Source: Piezodorus guildinii (lineage: Eukaryota > Arthropoda > Insecta > Hemiptera > Pentatomidae). Taken from it: DNA of 64,000 nt. Each line of letters starts with the position of its first letter. Position 1 is the first letter of the stretch. Positions 26,901-35,900 of this stretch are shown here, piece after piece. The translations under genes and the position numbers were made by a program. The DNA is taken from NCBI GenBank assembly GCA_023052935.1, contig CM041297.1, forward strand, positions 104,833,563-104,897,562, in the 5' to 3' direction. A model generated the notes under the pieces. That model was given only the letters and a program-made list of their open reading frames with translations. It searched no databases and was not told the origin of the DNA.

Positions 26901-29900
26901 TATTAATATTTCGAATCTTAAATAAAATGTTTTGTTATCAATCTTATAATTTAAAGTTTATAAGAATATTTTATGATATTACTGTAATAATGATCTGCGA
27001 TCATTATAAATTATGTTAGATTTATTTATTAATGGCATATATATTTAACAAATATACCCTGTTTAATCGATGAGCAATACACTTTTAACTTACATAATCA
27101 TTTGATCCTGAAGTTCATACTACATAAATGTGATCTTTCCCTCTCTATTCTGCTTACCATCAAATGTATTTAAGAGGTTTCTGTGAATGCTGTGCAGTCT
27201 TTAGTCGTCATGGTTTAACAACTAAAAATATCTAAGTAAATCTAAATCTTCAAATAAATATTTTTTACTCAAGCCCACTAATTAGGAGAACAATATGGAC
27301 ACCAATTCTAAAAGAAATCTACTTTTTTTTATCAATAACTACTTCATAAGTTGGCAATCTGAGACAGGGTTTCAATTTTAAGTCATAACATTTTAATAAT
27401 CACTATAATAAACACAGAAAAAATTTCTAAGCTCAAATAAATTAATTTGACTAAAGGTTTTTAATTTTTTCATCTGATTGAGACTTTAGAGAACAAGAAA
27501 AAAACATTTTCTTAACTTAATGCCATAACCTCACTCGATGAAAGGGTAAAGAAAATAATAATAAATAAATATGTATTTAAAGTAAAACCTCAATTAAATG
27601 GCATTAATTAATCATGTTTCTCATTAATGAGGTTGATTTTTTTTTTAATGAGATAAAATAAAACCTGCAGGGGAGTGACACAATGGCACATCTGCTATTT
27701 AATGTACAAGCACATCATCGGCAGGGGAGGAGTGAACCATGCTAATAAAAATGGTACAAATTCTGGTGTGTGTGTGGATGATGTGGTCATTGGATGATTT
27801 CAAGATAATGTGGAGGAAGATTTCTGCAAAATAGAATGGGGAGCGAAAACCATAGGACATAGAATTTAAAAAAATAAAACAAAGATAGTGTACATCAAAA
27901 GAAATCAGATAACATAAAATAAGATGCAGACTAGCTGCAGCCAAGCCAACAAAGCATATTTTTCCTTAACCAAGCTTTTTAAAAGCTGACTTCTAGCCCA
28001 AGCTACAAAAATAAGAAAATACAAATTACTTATAAGGCCTATAGTACTTATACGTGTGAAACGTGGAGGTTCAACCAGTCAACCAGGTTGTAGAGAATGA
28101 AGTGAATTAGACACATGTTTGGAATAAAAGATGGCAGGAACCCTCTAAAAATATACAGCAAAAACCAGGCAGGACATGACCGAGAGGTAAATCAAAATCG
28201 CATTGGAGTACCTAACCTAACATTAACAGGAATGCAGCATATTCTGCAAAATACTAAGGCCAAGGATGGCTTTATGGGTTTATTACCATTAAAGAAGAAT
28301 ATTTCATTTGTTATTCATAACAACCTTCCTCCAATAGATAACCAATTAATTGAGGTTTTAATGCCACCATTATTGATAATTTACTTATGTTAGATACCTC
28401 TCATTTTTTTCTAACAGCAAATCAGGAGATTTACACCGCCTTTCCAATTCCATTCGCTTGTTCTTTTCTTCAACTTCATCTGTAATCGAATGAAGTTTCA
28501 CTCTTTTCAGATCTAGTCCATCTTTGAAATCAAGAGATATTGGCAGATTGGATAAGCTTGAATTACGCTTGCCACATGTATTATTATCAAACAGATGAAG
28601 AGAGTTAACATTGAATGTTTCGCCTCTTCTGCGGGATGTATCGCTTCTGGGGAATTTTTCAGAATCAAATCTACAAAATCAAAATATTCAAACGAACGAT
28701 AAAGAGGAAGTATATATTTAACTAAATTACTTTAAATACCTTATTTCATTGTTGGCATCTTCCTTAGTTACCAGTACGTTTAGATTAGAAGTCTTGGCTT
28801 CTTTTAAAATATCCTCCAGGCCAGAGATATGAGGGGTAGTATTATTTACAACGGAAATCATGTCCCGATTTAACGAATTCCCTTGTTTATTATTCAGCTG
28901 CTTATCACAGTTTAAATTATCACATTTCTCAATATGAGATGTCACGGGCAACGGAACATAAGGCTCAGGAGAACAAAAATTTGCATGAGTACCTTTCTCG
29001 AAGATTACTCTTTTTATCGCTAACTATATCCTTAAATAAATGTAAGTCATCACCATCACATTTAGGATCACAATCAATCACAATATCCTGACTGGTAGAT
29101 TGAGAAGTAGAAACTTTTACCTGAAACAAGGTAAAATATAATAAACAACAAATGAAAATGCATAGAAAAAAATAATTTTAGTTTTAATATTATTTTTGAA
29201 AACACCTTAAGTTAATATTTTCATAAATGGAATCTAATTAACAGCGAGCTAAGAACAGAGAGATTGATGTAAAAACAGATTAAGAGCTATAAAATTGGTA
29301 ATCGTACAGTTCAGAACTGAACTTATTAATACTTTTATGGAATAAGTTATCATAACTATTCTGGCAGCCAAGTTTACCAGGATTAGTAAAAAGATTCAGG
29401 GTTCCTTCAATCAAAGATATGAATGTGAATATTTAAAAATGTTATATTTTATTAAGTGGAAAGGCTGTGGTTGTGTGGCTAGTACTTGCTAGTCTTCCGA
29501 ACCAAAGGTTGTGAGTCCTATGCCAACTCTTTCATACATATAATCAAAAAGGGATTCCACAAACCCCCCAGGTTTTCCAACAAAGCAAAAATTACATTAA
29601 AAAATACTTTTTCACTTTTCCCTTTTAATTGATTATCAAATTCGTTCAACTTGTATATATAGCCATTTTTAATCAGTCTTAACAACATAAAATAATTAAC
29701 ATTTTCGAATCTAATTAACTATTTGCATTTAAGCCCAGTCAGACTATTTCAATTAAAATTAAACCTACATCATGTTAAAGCCCATCAAATTTTACATCGA
29801 CATATAGAGTTTAATAAAAATCGTTACAGTCGTTTTTGAGAAAATCGTAAAAAGGTGCAAAATGCATGGTATAAAGTGCCACTTCCGGTTAGCTGCTTTT

Positions 29901-32900
29901 GATGAAAAAGTTTTTGTAACATCTTCGGGCGTATAGTTGTCTTAAATATGAAATTTCAGTTTTTGCTCAGGAGTTACCACACACAGATCTTTTTTCGGGA
30001 CTTGATTATTTAGACTCAGGGGACCCTACAACGTGTATTTCCGTCGAAAACTGGAATTCAAAAATTTTCACGATTGCAATACTTTCCCTTACTATATTTC
30101 ATATATAGGTAAAGGAAAGTAAAATATGATGAACAAAAAAAGAAATATTCTCTGTGTTGAAATACTAAATATTAATACGAGGAGCAAATATTAAAAACAA
30201 ATTATTTTGTTGATGTCAACGGCTTTGTGGGAGTAGAGGTGGATAAATAAATATCCTAATAAAAGTATCAAATTTATAATAAAAAAGCATCGAACACAAA
30301 TAATTAAGCATTAATTTTAAAAAAATTCATGTTGAAGAAATCAAAGTAGGATATAAAGAACTAATGAGGATTTTTTGTTTTGATTGAAAAAGTTTAAATG
30401 CATTAAAATGCGGATTTGAGGCAAATAGAAATCAACACAAAGATTTGGATAGTCAATACTTACAATACGCTTTTCAGGAAGTTCTTCCGATTCAACTTGA
30501 CATGCAATATCTTTGCTCGTGGCAGTATTTAGCTGTTCATGGAGGCCATCGAGAAGAAGAGCTAGAAACTCTTGACAATCATGCTATAAAGTTCAAAATA
30601 TTAACAAAAATTTGATAATACAATTTTTTTAAAGGTATGACAAAAAATAACAAACCTGTCTAAAATCGTTAAACTGCGGGAAATGTGAAGCTAATGCCAT
30701 TTTAAACTGCATAGGCTGAAATGTAGTATAACGCCCGCACCATATCTTACGGGTGAGATCGGCAAGGCTATTGGTAAGAGGATGGTTTGGAGTACTTGGA
30801 GTTTTATAGAGCGCGATAGCTATTGGAGCGGTAGCCATTAAACATTGGATTCCAGCACCCATAAAACAAGTATTGCCTAAGTTACGGAGCCCACAAACGC
30901 CAGGCTCAGCAGAACCCACGCTACCACCATCAACTGTAACAAAATGTAGGATGTCTAATGTAATATTATATTATTAATGGCAAATACTAAAATTACAAGA
31001 TGATTAAATCAGTTTATGAAAATAATTTTGCAAACGAAAAGAGATGGTACTCTCAGCATATAATTTAAATACTTATTATGCCTGTGGAAAGAGTTATTTT
31101 ATTATAATATGACTTATAACCATTTGCTAATAACAAAACCATGTACCTTTGGTTAAATAAACATATTTTATAGATTTTTATAAGCTTCTTACAATGTAAG
31201 AGAATTTTTTTTATTTCTGGAAATCATTTTTCATACCATTATTAATCTTATGATCAAAGTAGTGATCTGAATTGATATTATCAATTTATAACTCATATTC
31301 AACAAAAACAAAACTACAGGGTATAAAATAATAAATATTTTGCAGGAGCCATTTTTTCGAGAAACCCAAGGAATTAACAGGATATACTGATGCATACAAT
31401 CACATCTCAATATCGTTTTTCATAAACTAACATTTAATATGATGCTAATGATTGAATTTTCACATTTATATTAATATATATTACATTTGAAGAAAAAATG
31501 TTCCAAAAAAAATATTGACTTTCAAAATAAGGCCAATAACAAAGTTATGAACTTCAAGAAAAAAATATTTCTGATATACTCTGAAAAGAAAATAATACTA
31601 ATAAATAGGTAGTTTTAAAAATCCTAGGTATTCCTTTTGATAAAAAAAATTACTTCAAAACTTTGGCTGAATGAACTATCAAATTATTCCAATGTTGACA
31701 AGCACTCTGAGGATTTTTTTTCTTTTAAAGTAGTTCTTACATATCCTGTTGATGGCCTTTTTCATTCTATCTTAAAAACCAACTGAATAAAGGGGTATAG
31801 CCATATCTCCATGTATTACGATGACTTGTTGATTCTGGACGATCTTTGAGCTATAAGCGGTAAAATTACATTTTTCAAACATCTTTTTTTATTTTCAGGC
31901 AAAGATTTATTTTAACTAACACAGCCATGATAATTCAAACAACAAATTTTATCTTTCATGTTTTAATGAAAATCTCTTGAAATAAGTAATGAAATAAAGA
32001 AGTTATGGAAACAAAATTAATAAAAAGTCTCACTTCATTATAAAATTAATTTTCATATGTTTATAAAACAGAGAATATTTTTGTCTATTTAATAATAACA
32101 TCCTAACCCAAAGTTAATTAAAAGCCAACATAAAATTAATTAAATAGATAAAAGTGTAATAAATGAATTACTAGAATAAGGACACCAATGTTAATTAACA
32201 TATTTATGTTTTATATATCAACAAAATATCTCCTAACCTCATTAAATGTTTACCAGAAAAACATATGTTTATTGCAAATCAAAATATTTTAGTAGAAAGC
32301 AAAAAAAAACAAAAAAAAAAAAACAGTACCGCATTGATTGATTAATTCAAGAGCAGTAAAATAAATTTTTTAACCAACTGAAATAGACAAAGATAATACA
32401 TAATTTTAAACTTTATAATAATAATAGTACCTCATAAATAAACTGATATAATTTCATAATAATAATAATAATAACGTAGTTCTGTGAATGGTAGACATCT
32501 AAAAAAAAAAATCTACAGACCTCCATTCACAGACCCCTCCGTTATTTCAAGAACCATAACTTTACAAACCCATTACCAAGATTTAATAATATCACTTCTA
32601 TATGATACTGACTATAAAATATCAATTTATATAATCAAATAAAACAAATAAAAATATTTTCATATATTAAAAAAAACTGTACCACCACAACCCATACAGT
32701 CTTGGGAGGTTCAGTACGTATAAAAGAGCCATACTGTTTCTGATTGTAATTTTGGTCATTGGGCCTAGATCACGTTGAACTGCAGGTGTTTCCCAAATGT
32801 TAGGCTGTCACAGCTGATATAACAGAAAAAATATTCTGAAAACAGCTAAACTCGAATCCAATCTCATACATATTGATTACACAAATAAATTAGCACATCA

Positions 32901-35900
32901 TACTATCATATCCTTAGGTGCAATAAAACAATATCAATACCTATTAAACATTGAAAAATAACCATAAACCGAACGTAATCCTGTAGTGTCCCTACTAAAG
33001 ACCAAATATTCTAGCCACGCAGAGGTACTATCAATTCTACCATAGTTATTCCTCTTACCCGATTCTGATATAGGAAAATCAATAATTAGCTATAACAGCT
33101 AAAATAGAACAAAGAATGGAGAAATAAGGATTGCCATCCTGGCTGAGCATCCTGGTAAGAACATGTTTTTTTTCAAAAACAGTTATAAACATAGAAAATT
33201 AAGCTTCATAAAAACTACAGCATTGTATTTCAGAAGTGTATAGTAATGGAGTCAGATTAATGAATGAACACAATAACTAATCACATCAACAATATAACAC
33301 AAAATATTAATTAAAAAAGTGTTGAATAATTCATTTAAATAATATAAAAAGTTGATAATGCTGTACACAATTCAGTACAGTAGTAACAGAGTTAACAATG
33401 TTCCTCCATAGGCACAGTATACTTATAAATCAGAGAAAGACATATTATAGTAGTATATCTGATATAATAAAAAATAAACTTGAAATCATTACTTCTGCTT
33501 TCACCAGTATGATGCATCGTGAACTTCATGTACTCAACTGAGCATTATTACGTTCATTACCAGTTAAAGTAAAATAAAATATCATAACAAAAACAAAAAA
33601 TAAAATAAAGCAACCAAAATAAAAATCTTTAAAAAAATATAATTAATTTCATTAATAGCACCATTGTTAAAATTATCTCTAAAAATACAATGGTAGCAGT
33701 AAGAGTAGATAAGAGTAATTAATTTGACATTACAGTTATCTCCGAGTGATAGACCCCAATTGTCATATTCTTATTCTTACTTTATTACCACTTAGACCCC
33801 AAAGTTGCTTATCAGCATTAATTCTATAAACAACAGTGAGCCATTTCATGTTTAATCAGTGGTTCATCGATATCTGAATCTTAGTTATCTGTACTCTAGA
33901 AATAACTGTTTCATTTGAAGCCTTGAAGTTTGGAATTAAGTTATCTTCTTCTTTCTCTGGCGTGACAGGCCGTGTGGTGTGATCTCCTTAAAGAATATAC
34001 TCACATTTCTCGATGAAATTTTATAGGGTAGGGTCATCACTCCCTACACCTATTTTCTGTGAGTAGTCACCAGTAGGCTAATATACCCGGGGGAGAAGCT
34101 GTGAGTAAATCCCCATTTAATTATATGCTTATAAAAGTCCCACTGGGACTGGGATTTGAACTCACAACCTTTAGCATGCGAGAATAGCACGCTAGCCACT
34201 CAGTCACGGGCTTCCTTAAGTTACCTTCAGTTTTTTAAATTTATTTATTAGTATTAATTTAAATTGTATTAATAAAATCAGATATTTCATTTTTAGTTGA
34301 CTAATCATAGAAGAAACAATTTTTTTTTAATGAATTTTTTAACACTTAACAAAAACTTATCAGTCTTAAACATTCTAATTAATTTAATTAAAATTTTATA
34401 AGTAATATTAAATATAAGCCTCCCTTATTATTTGTTATTAATGCTTTTGTAATTTCAAATGTTCAAAGACAAATTTCTTAAAATGCCTGGGAAAGTTACT
34501 CATGCTACAGTTTAATGCTCAAAATTTACTCTGCTTTGAATACGGATAAAAGAGTTGACCAAAAATGAAAACAATGTTTATGCTTTAAGAAACCTAAGAT
34601 ATCAAAGTTAATTTGTTTGAGGGCTGACCCATTTTATTAATTTGTACTTCAATCTCAAACTTTTATAAACAATAAAACAGGAGCATTTATTTAAATCTTG
34701 TATAACTGTGCTTGACCATCCTTTGAAAGGATAACTAACACAATAAAAAAAAAAAAAATCCTATTTGACATAAAGAACAATAACTGTTGATAATCCAGTA
34801 CCTGATATTCTTTACAAATTAATTTTTCTTAATAGTATTAAAAAGGTTGATGTTGTCTCTAATAAGTTCTATAATACATCTGTCATCAGTAAAATACCTA
34901 AGATTAAAAAAACATCAATGTATGAGGTAAAAGTATCATAAATAGAACCTAAAAACCACAGAAACATTTAAACTATTTGACTTATTACTGAGTAGCATTA
35001 TTAACAGACTAATGTTTCTTTAAAATAGAGTTAATCCTTGAAACAGTCTACAACTCAGTCCAACTTAGTGTCAAAAATATTTACAACCCACTTTCCAATA
35101 TGGAATATAAGACTTAATATCTGATCATTTCAAAAATTACCTAAGTATTTAAGCGACTAGTAGAACTTAGAAATAAATTATTAAGCTATTACAGCTTTTC
35201 TATCTAAATTAAATTTCTCAAGTCCAAAATATTCTATTAAAAATGACCAATGACTCAAACAAAAAACAAAACCATTATTTCTCAAGAAATATTTAAGTAT
35301 AAAATGAACATTACGTATTGAGTCATCTTGAGCTTCATTGGCCTGGCTTACAGGCGAGAACAGACAGTCAATTTCTTCTAATATTGGTGCGCTGGATGTT
35401 GTGGAGTCTTCAAAAGTTACATCAACATTATTAGATGGTGCTGGCAGTGGAATTGGAGGTAAATCGGGAATTGGTGGTACAACAAACTCATCATCTGTCC
35501 TAAAAGTAAATCTGTGTTATTCTTCATCTTCTATGATAAATTAAAGATTGTAAGAACATAGAAATATATAAACAATTTAAAATAATTAAATCTATATATG
35601 AGACAGTTTACAAACACCAATTAACTATTGATATTGATAATTAATTGAAATTAAGTAAGTTGACTTTCATTATTATTAAAAAAGATAATTGCAATGTAAC
35701 AATCGTTCGGTTTATTTAAGTTCTCAAATAACACTAAAGAACTCAACAATCATAAATGCCTACCATGTATTTTCTAGTCCCATGTTATCACTTTCGAGAA
35801 CACCATCTAAGCTTGGAGGGTAAATAGTAAAAATGTTTTTTAATTCCGAGTGATGCTTCGGAACATCGATTTCCGAAGATAACAGTCCTACATCACAGTC

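Noticed and set aside
28727..28951. An independent short gene beginning MPVTSHIEKC
   Set aside because: It is the second half of USP exon 5 read after the one-base frame break; splice sites and phase tie it to the USP gene.
28985..29000. A splice donor at AAAG|GTACTC ending USP exon 5 early
   Set aside because: The next possible acceptor (CTCCTGAG) would leave an intron of only about 29 bp; a homopolymer indel explains the frame better.
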